From the NCBI RefSeq assembly GCF_003402415.2, contig NZ_AP036014.1, positions 62,001-126,000 on the forward strand: 64,000 bases of DNA, read 5' to 3'. The translations under genes and the position numbers were made by a program. The notes under the pieces were generated by a model. The model saw only the letters and a program-made list of their open reading frames with translations, did not search any database and was not told the DNA's origin. Numbering within the stretch: position 1 is the first letter of the stretch; each line of letters starts with the position of its first letter. This document shows, piece by piece, positions 42,997-51,970 of this stretch. The DNA is from Cupidesulfovibrio sp000226255 (GTDB lineage Bacteria; Desulfobacterota; Desulfovibrionia; Desulfovibrionales; Desulfovibrionaceae).

Positions 42997-43500
42997 TCAG
43001 GGAGTGCATTCTCCCGCTTCGCCCCCAGCCAGCGCGTCCAGCTTGTCCAGCAGGCGCAGCATCACCGCGTGGGCGATGTCCAGATGCTCATCCGGGATGT
43101 CGTGCATCAGTTCGTCGCGCAGGGCGAAGCCGATGTCCAGCATGGCGTCGTATACCGGGCGGGCCTGGTCGGTCAGGGCCACCAGCTTCACCCGGCGGTC
43201 GGTTTCCGAGGGTTGGCGGCGTACCCAGCCTTCCTTTTCCATGCGGTCCAGCAGGCGCACCAGTGTGGGACCCTCCACGCCCAGCAGTTCGGCCACCCGC
43301 CCCTGGGGGAGCGAGCCGTGCTCGGACAACAGCCAGATGACCACCCAGCTGGTGTCGGAGAGGCCCATGGGCCGGAAGCGCCGGTCGAACTCGGCCCGCC
43401 AGGCGCGGGCCAGTTCCTTCACGGTGTGGCCGAAGCCGTGCGCGCCCTTGCGCTCGGCCCGGTCCACGCGGCAGCGGCGGCAGTTGCGGCCGTCGCTCAT
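42997..43500 (-). CDS. MarR/SlyA-family regulator
   Basis: 167-residue winged-helix regulator. Helices and wing: DTSWVVIWLLSEHGSLPQGRVAELLGVEGPTLVRLLDRMEKEGWVRRQPSETDRRVKLVALT would be the full domain; the recognition part is VEGPTLVRLLDRMEKEGW and the wing DRRVKLVAL. The N-terminus has a CxxC (RNCRRCR), which could be redox- or metal-responsive. It overlaps the preceding outer-membrane-factor gene by four bases and closes the RND operon, an arrangement suited to feedback control of the pump by its substrates. Confidence 0.9.
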   Translation of the reverse strand: MSDGRNCRRCRVDRAERKGAHGFGHTVKELARAWRAEFDRRFRPMGLSDTSWVVIWLLSEHGSLPQGRVAELLGVEGPTLVRLLDRMEKEGWVRRQPSETDRRVKLVALTDQARPVYDAMLDIGFALRDELMHDIPDEHLDIAHAVMLRLLDKLDALAGGEAGECTP

Positions 43501-45035
43501 TGCGCGGCCGCCACGGCCTTGTCGGGCTTGGCCGCGCCGTTTCCGGCCGCGTCCCCGGATTCGCCGGGCTGCTGCGGGGCAATGCCGCCCCAGCCGCCGC
43601 CCAGGGCGCGGTATACCTCGACCACGGCCACCAGCTGGTCGCGCTGGGCCGATGCCAGGGATATCTCCACCTCGAACAGGCTGCGTTCGGCGTCCAGCAC
43701 TTCAAGGTAGCTGGAATAGCCGTTGTCGTAGCGCAGCCGGGCCAGGTGCAGCGAGCGGCGCAGCGCGGTGACCTGGGTGGTCTGCGCCTCCACCACGCCG
43801 CGCGCCTTGCGGTTGGCCACCAGGGCGTCCTGCGCCTCGCGGAAGGCGTCCTGCACGGCTTTTTCGTACCCGGCCAGGGCGGCGCGCTGGCGCGCCTCCG
43901 CCGCTTCCACCCCGGCCTTGACCCGGCCGAAGTCGAAGATGGGCATGGTCACGCTGCCCGCATACCGCCACGTGCCGGAAGGCCCGGTGAACAGCTGGGT
44001 CAGGTCGCTGCTCTCGTAGCCCAGCAGGCCGGTAAGCGAGATGGCCGGGAAGTAGGCCGCCTTGGCCACGCCGATGTTGGCGCTGGCCGCGGCCAGTTGC
44101 TGTTCGGCCTGCACGATGTCCGGGCGGCGCTCCAGCAGGGCCGAGGGCAGCCCGGCGGGCACGGTGGGGGGCACGGGCACGGCGTCCACGGCGAGGCCGC
44201 GGTCCACGGTGCCGGTGACGATCTCTCGCGGGCTTCGGCCGGTCAGCACGCCCAGCGCCGCCTCGCTGGCGGCCACGTTGTATTGCAGGGTGTGCACGGT
44301 GGACCGGGCCGACGCCGCCTCGGCGATGGCCTGCCTGTAGTCCAGTTCGCTGGTCAGGCCCAGTTCGAAGCGCACCTTGCGCAGTTCCTGGGTGGATTCG
44401 CGCGAGGCCAGCGTGTCGCGGGCCACCTGCAGCTGCTGGTCGTAGGCGCGCAGGTCAAAGTAGGTGCGGGCCACCTGCGCCGTCAGGGCCAGGCGCACGG
44501 TGTCGCGCGCGGCCACGGTGGAGAGCAGTTGGGCGCGCGCCGCCTCGGTGGCGCGGCGGTAGCGGCCCCACAGGTCTACCTCGTACGACAGGGCGCCAGC
44601 GGCACTGTGCAGATCCTGGATGCGTGTCTCTTGGGTGAACGAGTTGAAGGCGTTCAGCGAAACGCGCTGGCGTTCGGTGGAGCCCTGCGCGTCGAGCCGG
44701 GGCATCTGGTTGGCCCGGGCAAGGCCCAGTTGGGCGCGGGCCTCGTCCACGTTGGCGATGGCCTTGGCCAGGTCGCGGTTGTGGTCCAGCGCGGCGGCCA
44801 CCAGGGTATCCAGGGCCGGGTCGCCGAAGCCCTTCCACCAGCCGTCCTGCACCGTGCCCGCATCGGCCGTGCCCGCGCGCCAGGCGTCGGGCAGGTCCAT
44901 GGCGGGGCGGGCGTGGTCCGGCCCGAAGGCGCAGCCGGACAGCATGCCTGCCAGCAGCGCCGCCGACAGCGCCAGCGCCGCCAGGCGAAGCGGGCGCGAC
45001 GGCTGGTCGTATGCGAAGCCCTGAAGGTTAGTCAT
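43497..45035 (-). CDS. RND outer-membrane factor lipoprotein, NodT family
   Basis: Outer-membrane channel of the tripartite RND pump. 512 residues, lipoprotein signal with lipobox LSGC (LAALALSAALLAGMLSGC). Two OEP repeats are clear: DPALDTLVAAALDHNRDLAKAIANVDEARAQLG and LPSALLERRPDIVQAEQQLAAASANIGVAKAAYFP, plus the late helix NGYSSYLEVLDAERSLFEVE. The start overlaps the RND gene stop by eight bases and the stop overlaps marR, so all four genes are translated as one operon. Confidence 0.94.
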   Translation of the reverse strand: MTNLQGFAYDQPSRPLRLAALALSAALLAGMLSGCAFGPDHARPAMDLPDAWRAGTADAGTVQDGWWKGFGDPALDTLVAAALDHNRDLAKAIANVDEARAQLGLARANQMPRLDAQGSTERQRVSLNAFNSFTQETRIQDLHSAAGALSYEVDLWGRYRRATEAARAQLLSTVAARDTVRLALTAQVARTYFDLRAYDQQLQVARDTLASRESTQELRKVRFELGLTSELDYRQAIAEAASARSTVHTLQYNVAASEAALGVLTGRSPREIVTGTVDRGLAVDAVPVPPTVPAGLPSALLERRPDIVQAEQQLAAASANIGVAKAAYFPAISLTGLLGYESSDLTQLFTGPSGTWRYAGSVTMPIFDFGRVKAGVEAAEARQRAALAGYEKAVQDAFREAQDALVANRKARGVVEAQTTQVTALRRSLHLARLRYDNGYSSYLEVLDAERSLFEVEISLASAQRDQLVAVVEVYRALGGGWGGIAPQQPGESGDAAGNGAAKPDKAVAAAQ

Positions 45036-48000
45036 GGCGCTTCTCCTTGTTGCAATCGGGGCCGCTCTCTTCGGTCCCGTCGGGGGGCAGGTTCTGGAAG
45101 GCCGAGTGACGGTCTTCTTCGCAGTATTTGCCCACGGCCATGGTGCGCATGGCCTCGGTGCCGCGCATGCGTTCGCTCAGGCCCATGATCAGCCGGTAGA
45201 ACATGGGGATGAAGAAGGTGGCGATGAAGGTCGCCGCCAGCATCCCGCCGATGACCCCGGTGCCGATGGAGTGGCGGCTGGCGGCCCCGGCCCCGGTGCT
45301 GATGGCCAGCGGCACGCAGCCCAGCACGAAGGCCAGCGAGGTCATGATGATGGGCCGGAAGCGCAGGCGGGCGGCCTCGATGGCCGATTCCACCAGCGAA
45401 AGGCCCTCGTGCCGCTTGATCACCGCGAACTCCACGATGAGGATGGCGTTCTTGGCGGCAAGGCCGATGAGCGTGACCAGCGAGATCTGCAGGTACACGT
45501 CGTTGGCAAGGCCGCGCAGCCACACCGCGCAGATGGCCCCGAACAGGGCGAACGGCACGGCCATGATGACCGCCAGCGGCAGCGACCACTTTTCGTACTG
45601 CGCCGCCAGGATCAGGAAGACCATGACCAGGCCCAGCACGAACACCAGCGAGGATGACCCGCCGGTCTGCTTTTCCTGGTAGGCGGAACCGGACCAGGCC
45701 AGGGTGTATTCCGGGGGCAAGACCTCTGCCGCCGCCGCCTCGATGGCGGCGATGGCCTGGCCGGAGCTGTACCCGGCGGCGGGGCCGCCCACCACCTTGG
45801 CGGCGGGGAACACGTTGAAGCGTTCCACCACTTCGGGACCGGTCACTTCCTTCACGTCCACCAGTGCGGTGAGGGGGATCATTTCGCCCGACTTGGAACG
45901 AACGAACACGTTGGCCACGTCCGCCGGGCGGGATCGGAAGTCGGCCTCCGACTGCAGCTGCACCTTGTAGGTGCGGCCGAACTTGTTGAAGTCGTTCACG
46001 TAGCTGGCCCCGAATGTGGCCTGCATGGTCTCGAAGATGGTGTTCACCGGCACGCCCAAGGCTTTGGCCTTGTTGCGGTCCAGGCTGATGAACAGCTGCG
46101 GCGCGTTGGCGCTGAAGGTGGTCTGCACCCCCGCCAGTTCGGGCCGCTTGGCCGCGGCGGCTGTAAGCTTGCCCACCATGGCGGCCAGGGCCTTGCTGTC
46201 CCCTTCGCCGCGGTTCTGCACGTACAGTTCGAAGCCGCCGGTGTTGCTCATGCCGGAGATGGGCGGCGGGTTGAAGGCCAGCACAACGCCTTCGGGCACG
46301 CCCATGCCCACGCCGAACACCTTGCGGGCGTAATCGAACGACGACTGCCCCTCGCCCTTGCGCTCGTCCCACGGCTTCAGCGGCACGAAGGAGGTGACGA
46401 AGTTGGGCTTGGGCATGCCGGAGAGCAGGTCGAGCCCGGTAAGGGTGATCAGGTTGGCCACGCGGGGGTCTTCCATGTGGCTCTTGTCCATCAGGTCGGC
46501 CACCACGCGGCTGCGTTGCAGGCTTGCGCCGTCGGGCAGGATGTACAGGCCGATGATGTAGCCCTGGTCCTCGTCAGGGGCGAGGCCGCCGGGCACGATC
46601 TGGAAGAGGTGCCAGGTGGCGCCGCCCAGGCAGGCGAACAGCACCAGCGCAAGGCCCGTGCGGCGGATGAGAAAGGTGACGCCGCCGGTGTAGCGGTGGG
46701 TGACGCGCTCGAACCACGCGTTGAACCAGCGGAAGAAGCGCGGCGGTTCATGATGGCCGGGCTTCAGCATCAGGGCGCACAGGGCGGGGGTGAGCGTCAG
46801 GGCCACCAGGCCCGAGATGATCACCGACACCGCGATGGTGATGGCGAACTGCTTGTACATCTGCCCGGCAAGGCCGCCCATGAAGGCCACGGGAATGAAC
46901 ACCGAGCACAGCACCAGCACGATGGCGATGACCGGGCCGGTCACCTCTTCCATGGCTTTCAGGGTGGCCTTGCGCGGCGTCAGCCCTTCGGAGGACATGA
47001 TGCGTTCCACGTTTTCCAGCACCACGATGGCGTCGTCCACCACGATGCCGATGGCCAGCACCAGGCCGAACAATGTCAGCGTGTTGATGGAGAAGCCCAG
47101 CGCATACATGCCCGCGAAGGTGCCCACGATGGACACCGGCACCGCAAGGCAGGGAATGAGCGTGGCCCGCCAGTTCTGCAGGAACAGGAACACCACCAGG
47201 AACACCAGCACCATGGCTTCCATCAGGGTATGCACCACCTCGTTGATGGAGATGCGCACGAACTTGGTGGTGTCATAGGGGATGGAGAAGCTGATGCCGT
47301 CGGGGAAGCGCTGCGACAGTTCCTGCATCTTGGCGGCAACGCGGTCTGCCGTATCCAGCGCGTTGGCCCCCGGCGCAAGGTACACGCCCACGGCAACGGT
47401 GGGCTTGCCGTTGAGCTGGGTGCGCATGTCGTAGTCCTTGGCACCCAGTTCCACGCGCGCCACATGCTTGAGCAGCAGGGTGGAGCCGTCTGGCTCCGCC
47501 CGCAGGATGATGTTTTCGAATTCCTCGGGGGTGGCAAGCCGCCCCTGGGTGGTGACCAGGTAGTTCAGTTCCAGCGGGCTGCTGGAAGGCTCCTGCCCGA
47601 TGCGCCCGGCGGCGAACTGGGCATTCTGTTCGCGGATGGCCTGCGTGACGTCGCCGGGGGTCAGCTTGAGCTGGGCCAGCTTGTCAGGGTGCAGCCAGAT
47701 GCGCATGGAATAGTCTTTGGCGCCGAAGATGGAGGCGTCGCCCACGCCGGGAAGGCGCTTCAGCTCGTCCACCACGTTCACCAGCACGTAGTTGCTGATG
47801 TACACCGAGTCGTATCGGCCATCGGGCGAGAAGGTGTTCACCACCTGGAGGATGGAGGGCGACCGTTTGGTCACGGTGACGCCCTGACGGCGCACTTCTT
47901 CCGGCAGCGCGGCGGTGGTGGCCTGCACGCGGTTGTTGACGTTGATGGTGGCCTGGTCGGGGTCCGTGCCCACGGCGAAGGACACGGAAATGGTCATCTG

Positions 48001-48261
48001 TCCGTTACCGGCGCTGACCGAGTTCATGTACAGCATGCCGTCCACGCCGTTGATCTGCTGTTCCAGCGGCGAGGCCACGGTGGCCGCGATGACCTCGGGG
48101 CTGGCGCCGGGGTAGGTGGCGGAGACGATGACCTGGGGCGGCACGATTTCCGGGTACTGCGCGATGGGCAGCGTGCGCATGGCCATGAACCCCGCCAGCA
48201 TGATCACGATGGAGATCACGCAGGCGAAGATGGGGCGGTGGATGAAGAAACGCGATATCAT
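45028..48261 (-). CDS. RND multidrug efflux transporter, AcrB/MexB (HAE1) family
   Basis: Proton-driven inner-membrane pump of 1077 residues. Twelve helices and two large periplasmic loops. N-terminal MISRFFIHRPIFACVISIVIMLAG is typical. Helix 4 has the proton-relay Asp pair in GIVVDDAIVVLENVER, helix 10 the partner Lys in GLAAKNAILIVEFA, and the family motif GGLAGQMYKQFAITIAVSVIISG follows. The C-terminus carries about 40 extra polar residues after the last helix (KYCEEDRHSAFQNLPPDG). AGGA lies before the ATG. Preceded by its fusion protein (31-base gap) and followed by its outer-membrane factor. Substrates are probably hydrophobic drugs, dyes or solvents, as for AcrB relatives. Confidence 0.96.
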   Translation of the reverse strand: MISRFFIHRPIFACVISIVIMLAGFMAMRTLPIAQYPEIVPPQVIVSATYPGASPEVIAATVASPLEQQINGVDGMLYMNSVSAGNGQMTISVSFAVGTDPDQATINVNNRVQATTAALPEEVRRQGVTVTKRSPSILQVVNTFSPDGRYDSVYISNYVLVNVVDELKRLPGVGDASIFGAKDYSMRIWLHPDKLAQLKLTPGDVTQAIREQNAQFAAGRIGQEPSSSPLELNYLVTTQGRLATPEEFENIILRAEPDGSTLLLKHVARVELGAKDYDMRTQLNGKPTVAVGVYLAPGANALDTADRVAAKMQELSQRFPDGISFSIPYDTTKFVRISINEVVHTLMEAMVLVFLVVFLFLQNWRATLIPCLAVPVSIVGTFAGMYALGFSINTLTLFGLVLAIGIVVDDAIVVLENVERIMSSEGLTPRKATLKAMEEVTGPVIAIVLVLCSVFIPVAFMGGLAGQMYKQFAITIAVSVIISGLVALTLTPALCALMLKPGHHEPPRFFRWFNAWFERVTHRYTGGVTFLIRRTGLALVLFACLGGATWHLFQIVPGGLAPDEDQGYIIGLYILPDGASLQRSRVVADLMDKSHMEDPRVANLITLTGLDLLSGMPKPNFVTSFVPLKPWDERKGEGQSSFDYARKVFGVGMGVPEGVVLAFNPPPISGMSNTGGFELYVQNRGEGDSKALAAMVGKLTAAAAKRPELAGVQTTFSANAPQLFISLDRNKAKALGVPVNTIFETMQATFGASYVNDFNKFGRTYKVQLQSEADFRSRPADVANVFVRSKSGEMIPLTALVDVKEVTGPEVVERFNVFPAAKVVGGPAAGYSSGQAIAAIEAAAAEVLPPEYTLAWSGSAYQEKQTGGSSSLVFVLGLVMVFLILAAQYEKWSLPLAVIMAVPFALFGAICAVWLRGLANDVYLQISLVTLIGLAAKNAILIVEFAVIKRHEGLSLVESAIEAARLRFRPIIMTSLAFVLGCVPLAISTGAGAASRHSIGTGVIGGMLAATFIATFFIPMFYRLIMGLSERMRGTEAMRTMAVGKYCEEDRHSAFQNLPPDGTEESGPDCNKEKRHD

Positions 48262-48292
48262 AAAGGAATCCTGCTAAGAACGCGGCGGCGTT

Positions 48293-49561
48293 CTAGTTTG
48301 CGGCCTTGGTCGCGTTTCCGGAGGGGGCCTGGCCCGACTGACTCGACTGGCCCGACGGGGTTGCCTGGGCTTCGCGGGGCTGGCCGATGGTCACCGGCTG
48401 GCCGGGGCGCACCTTCAAAAGGCCCTCGACCACGTAGCGTTCACCGGCGGCAAGGCCCTTTTCCACGATGTATTCGTTGCCGATGGGCAGGCCGATCTCC
48501 ACGGGGCGCGGCTGGGCCACGTCGCCTTCGCCGATCACCCACACCATGGGACCCTGCTGGGTTTGCAGCACGGCGCGTTGGGGAATGGCCAGGGCGTTGG
48601 TGTACACCGCGCCGCTCATGACCACGCGCACGAACTGGCCGGGCAGCACTTCGGCCTCGGGGTTGGGGAATTCGGCGCGCACGCGGATGGTGCCGGTCAG
48701 CGGGTCCACCAGCGGGTCGATGAAGTTCACCGTGCCGGTGCGCTTGTAGGTGGAGCCGTCGATGAGCCGCACGGTGACGTCATACCCTTTCTTGGGCAGG
48801 GTGATGCGCCCTTCCTCGCGCATGCGGCGCAGGCGGAACAGGTCCACGCTGGGGGCCGAGAAGTTCACGTACACCGGGTCCACCTTGGAGATGGTGGTCA
48901 GCAGGCTGCCATCGGCGGTGGTGGTGACAAGGCTGCCCTCGGAGCGGGTTTCCTTGCTGGTCATGCCCGAGATGGGGGCTTCGACGCGGGTGTAGCCAAG
49001 GTTGATGCGCGCGGTCTTCACGCGGGCGCGCGCCTCTTCCAGCGCGGCCTTGGCAGAATCGAACTCGGCCACGGCGTCGTCGCGGTCCTTCTGGCTGACG
49101 GCGTTCTCGCGGTACAGGGGCAGCACGCGGTCGCGGTTGCTCTGGGCGCTCTGCAGGCGCGCCTCGGCCTGGGCCTGCTGGCCCAGGGCCTGGTCCAGGT
49201 CGGCCTTGAACGGTTCGGGGTCGATTTCAAACATCAGGTCGCCCTTCTTCACCGGGCGGCCTTCGGTGTAGGCCCGGCGCATCAGGATGCCGCCCACGCG
49301 GGCGCGCACCTCGACCTCGCGCGAGCCGGCCGTCTGCCCCACGTACTCGTAGGTCAGGGGCAGGTCGCGCGGCTGCACCTGCTGCACCACCACCAGGGGC
49401 GCGGGCATGGCCTTGGGCGCGGCGGAGTCGTCCTTGCAACCGGCAAGCATGGCCGTCAGGCCCGTCATGCCTATCAGGCCCATGAGGGCCGACAGGGTCA
49501 GAACCTGGGAGAACCGCCCGGCGCGGGCGCGGAGGGAGGCAAGGGAGAAGTCGTGGGGCAT
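48293..49561 (-). CDS. RND periplasmic adaptor (membrane fusion protein)
   Basis: AcrA/MexA-type lipoprotein linking pump to channel. The start at 49561 (GAGGAGGAA upstream) gives 422 residues with lipobox LAGC in LIGMTGLTAMLAGC. Order: beta-barrel and lipoyl strands (PLTYEYVGQTAGSREVEVRARVGG), coiled-coil hairpin (DLDQALGQQAQAEARLQSAQSNRDRVLPL), lipoyl half two (ARINLGYTRVEAPISGMTSKE), barrel (GTVNFIDPLVDPLTGTIRVRA) and LPGQFVRVVMSG. The C-terminus ends in Ser/Gln/Gly repeats. First gene of the pump operon; a tetR gene on the same strand ends 195 bases upstream, and the gap must hold the pump promoter. TGCTATT occurs twice there (49700-49725). Confidence 0.95.
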   Translation of the reverse strand: MPHDFSLASLRARAGRFSQVLTLSALMGLIGMTGLTAMLAGCKDDSAAPKAMPAPLVVVQQVQPRDLPLTYEYVGQTAGSREVEVRARVGGILMRRAYTEGRPVKKGDLMFEIDPEPFKADLDQALGQQAQAEARLQSAQSNRDRVLPLYRENAVSQKDRDDAVAEFDSAKAALEEARARVKTARINLGYTRVEAPISGMTSKETRSEGSLVTTTADGSLLTTISKVDPVYVNFSAPSVDLFRLRRMREEGRITLPKKGYDVTVRLIDGSTYKRTGTVNFIDPLVDPLTGTIRVRAEFPNPEAEVLPGQFVRVVMSGAVYTNALAIPQRAVLQTQQGPMVWVIGEGDVAQPRPVEIGLPIGNEYIVEKGLAAGERYVVEGLLKVRPGQPVTIGQPREAQATPSGQSSQSGQAPSGNATKAAN

Positions 49562-49756
49562 GGGGTGGTTCCTCCTCGGCGCGGGGCACGTGCACTGCGC
49601 CGACATGCGGGACGTTGGATGTGTTTTTCGAAATTCCGGCACGCCGTTCCGGCCCGGAAAGCGACGGGGGCGGTGAGCGGGAGGGGAAAACCGATAGGCT
49701 GCTATTCGGTAGCGTGCTATTGAAGTTTCGCGTTCTACATGGGGGGGCGCAGGCCG

Positions 49757-50491
49757 TCAAGCAGGGCGCGCGTTCTCGTCCGTGGGTGGCCCGGGGGGGC
49801 GGGCCATGGCGGCAATGCCGCCCAGGGTGAAGCGGGTCACGCCGTCGGCGATGCGTTCGAGCACCTCGGGCGTCAGGTCTTCGCGTCCGTACAGATGGGC
49901 GATGGCGGCGCGGCCGCTGTAGTGGAACGAGATGTGCCCGAAAATGGCCAGCAGGCAGGTGCGCAGCACGTGCGGGTCGCTGGCCGCCGGACCCATCAAT
50001 CCGTGCAGGATGTCCACCAGCAGGTCGTTCACCGGCGCGATGTGCTCGCGCAGCAGCGCGTCGAACGCGGGCGTGGGGTCGATGAGTTCCAGCGACACCA
50101 GTTTGCCGTGCGCCTGGCCCACCGGGTCGTCGCCGTCGCCCAGCATGCGCAGCACAAGGCCGCGCACGAAGGCGCGCAAGCGATCCTCTGGCGACGAGGC
50201 GGGCGTTACCCCCTCGTTCAGGGGGTAGCTGGCCTGGCAGGTGCGCATGTAGTGGTCCAGCATGGCCGCGTACAGCTTGTCCTTGCCCCCGAAATGGTAG
50301 TTCACGGCGGCCACGTTGGCCCCGGCCCGCCTGCATATTTCGCGCACCGTGGCCGACTGCTGGCCGTGTTCGGCGAACACTTCGGCCGCGGCGGCCAGCA
50401 GCCGCTCGCGCGTGCCCTGGTCATGGCGAACTGGCCGAACTGGCCGAACCTGTCGATCTGGCCGGTCAGGCGTGCAGACGTTCTCGCTCAT
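49757..50491 (-). CDS. TetR-family repressor of the RND operon
   Basis: 244 residues. Helix-turn-helix: GTRERLLAAAAEVFAEHGQQSATVREI, then GANVAAVNYHFGGKDKLYAAML, almost the same recognition helix as the CecR-like protein at 40111. The C-terminal half (GKLVSLELIDPTPAFDALLREHIAPVNDLLVDIL) also fits the CecR/DUF1956 type. The N-terminus has a repetitive Arg/Pro/Val stretch (DRPDRQVRPVRPVRHD) encoded by 9-bp repeats. Upstream of the RND operon on the same strand; it probably represses it and itself. An inverted repeat lies before its start. Confidence 0.9.
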   Translation of the reverse strand: MSENVCTPDRPDRQVRPVRPVRHDQGTRERLLAAAAEVFAEHGQQSATVREICRRAGANVAAVNYHFGGKDKLYAAMLDHYMRTCQASYPLNEGVTPASSPEDRLRAFVRGLVLRMLGDGDDPVGQAHGKLVSLELIDPTPAFDALLREHIAPVNDLLVDILHGLMGPAASDPHVLRTCLLAIFGHISFHYSGRAAIAHLYGREDLTPEVLERIADGVTRFTLGGIAAMARPPGPPTDENARPA

Positions 50492-50529
50492 TGCCCGCTC
50501 CCCGGCGTTTCACCGGTTGCCAACATAGT

Positions 50530-50559
50530 TTCAAATCAAAAATTCAAGCATTGTTTGAA
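50530..50559. promoter_or_regulatory. Operator candidate upstream of tetR
   Basis: TTCAAGCATTGTTTGAA (50543-50559) is an inverted repeat with TTCAA/TTGAA arms, with a further TTCAAA at 50530-50535. The same TTCAA/TTGAA core occurs in the 40055-40085 palindrome of the related regulator. Confidence 0.45.
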
Positions 50560-50616
50560 GCGTGAATATGCCTCCGCGCCGCCCCTGTCAACTCGGTCAG
50601 CCGATGCGGGCCCGAT

Positions 50617-50643
50617 TGGCCCAACTGGCCCAACTGGCCCAAC
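50617..50643 (+). repeat. 9-bp tandem repeat, intergenic
   Basis: Three exact units of TGGCCCAAC, with degenerate partial units on both sides. Confidence 0.8.
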
Positions 50644-51110
50644 CGGTTAGTCAGGCCAGACGGGTCAGGCAGACATGGCAGGGCAGGCAAAGGGGGACAC
50701 GCCGCATGCTCTCACGTTGCGGCAGCGGGCGAATGATTATTCCGGGGCGGGGCCGCCGGGAGCGGGCGGGGTGCCCGTGGGCCGGGACCGGCAGGGGAAG
50801 GTGGGAACAGTGGGGTCGGGGGGCGCGGCCCCGCGCCTGCCGCCGGACTATTCCGCCGTGTCTTCGCCCCAGGCGCGCCTGCTCTTGGCCGCCTTCTTGC
50901 GCACGCCCTGGCAGGTGCGCCTGGGGTGCCAAGTGTGCCTGGTGAGCGCGAATGATCCATGGCGTCCCGCATCTTGCGGTACATGGGAAACGGCGCGGCA
51001 AAGGTCACGCCCGTCCGCATGCGGGCGGGGGGACGGGAGTGTCGTGGGCAGGCGTGCCGGGCGCGCGGACAGCCCGGCGGACAGGCGTTGCCTGCCGCGC
51101 GGCCGGCTCG

Positions 51111-51160
51111 CCAGACGCGGCCAGGCGCGGCCTGATGCGGCCAGATGTGGCCAGACGCGG
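51111..51160 (+). repeat. 10-bp tandem repeat, intergenic
   Basis: Five units of consensus CCAGACGCGG in exact register, ending 20 bases from the DksA-like stop codon. Confidence 0.8.
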
Positions 51161-51179
51161 CCGGGGCGGGGCGGAGGCG

Positions 51180-51551
51180 CTACCGGGCCTCGATGCGTTC
51201 GGCAGCCCCGGCGGGGCGGCCCACCTGCGATTCCACCTCGGTCTGGCAATGCACGCACAGCCGGGTGGTGGGGCGGGCCAGCAGGCGGGGCACGGGGATG
51301 TCGTCGCCGCAGGCGTCGCACACGCCGTAGTCGTGGGCGTCCATGGCGCGCAGCACGCCCTCGATTTCCTGGATGCGCTGGCCGGCGCGGGCCATGAGGG
51401 TCATGCTGAGGGACAGTTCGCTGATGCGCGAGGCGAATTCGTTTTCGTCGGCGCAGGCTTCCACGCCGCCCTCCACCAGCAACTGGCGGCGCAGGGTGGT
51501 CAGTTCGGCTTCGAGGCGGCGGCGTATTTCGGCGTGCTGGCGGTCGGTCAT
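51180..51551 (-). CDS. DksA/TraR-family zinc-finger protein
   Basis: 123-residue protein of the DksA/TraR group, which binds the RNA polymerase secondary channel to tune transcription. The start at 51551 has GGAAGGAG upstream; the longer frame is not supported. An N-terminal coiled-coil hairpin (AEIRRRLEAELTTLRRQLLVE ... ARAGQRIQEIEGVLRAMDAHDYG) leads to the C4 zinc finger CDACGDDIPVPRLLARPTTRL ending CVHC. Full DksA is about 150 residues, so this is one of the shorter paralogues; the tip Asp residues needed for ppGpp-linked activity are not obvious. Divergent from the OlsF-like gene. Confidence 0.88.
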   Translation of the reverse strand: MTDRQHAEIRRRLEAELTTLRRQLLVEGGVEACADENEFASRISELSLSMTLMARAGQRIQEIEGVLRAMDAHDYGVCDACGDDIPVPRLLARPTTRLCVHCQTEVESQVGRPAGAAERIEAR

Positions 51552-51970
51552 GGCATGCTCCTTCCGTTGGCGCGGCGCGGGACGCGCGGCCCGCGCGCCG
51601 TGCGGTCTGCGGAACCGCCAGGGCGGCGGCACCGGGTTTCCGGACACTGCCCCTTCTGCCCCACGGGCCGGAATGGTGCGCGACGGCGCGGCGACGGGCC
51701 GCCGACAATCGGGTGACGCCGCTCCCGCCCGGTCCCCTTCACGCAATGTTCACCGATCGGTCATGGCTTCTCCACCGGACGGGCCTATCCATCCATGCAA
51801 CAGGACTCCATTTCGCGGAACAGGCACGCAGCCGCAACGGCGTCGCCTTCCGGCAACGGCCGGGAAAACGCCCGCTTGTCACGCTTCCGGCCGCCATGCC
51901 GCGCGCAAGGCGGCGCACGGTGCCCCCCGCGCCACCCGTCTCCGGCCAGCACGGCCGCCCAGGAGGACGC
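51552..51970. other. Divergent intergenic region, DksA-like and OlsF-like genes
   Basis: The OlsF frame stays open through most of it (to 51713) but the only good ribosome-binding site is at the far end, so I leave it noncoding. No clear promoter motif. Confidence 0.5.

Larger units (their letters stand above)
50492..51179. other. Intergenic region between tetR and the DksA-like gene
   Basis: Begins with the tetR operator/promoter region, then a 9-bp repeat (50617-50643), then about 450 bases without a supported gene, then a 10-bp repeat (51111-51160). ORFs here are repetitive, Arg/Pro/Gly-rich and lack ribosome-binding sites. Confidence 0.55.

Noticed and set aside
51713..51970. N-terminal extension of the OlsF-like protein by 86 residues
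   Set aside because: Arg/Pro-rich sequence with no ribosome-binding site, while AGGAGG precedes the ATG at 51971.
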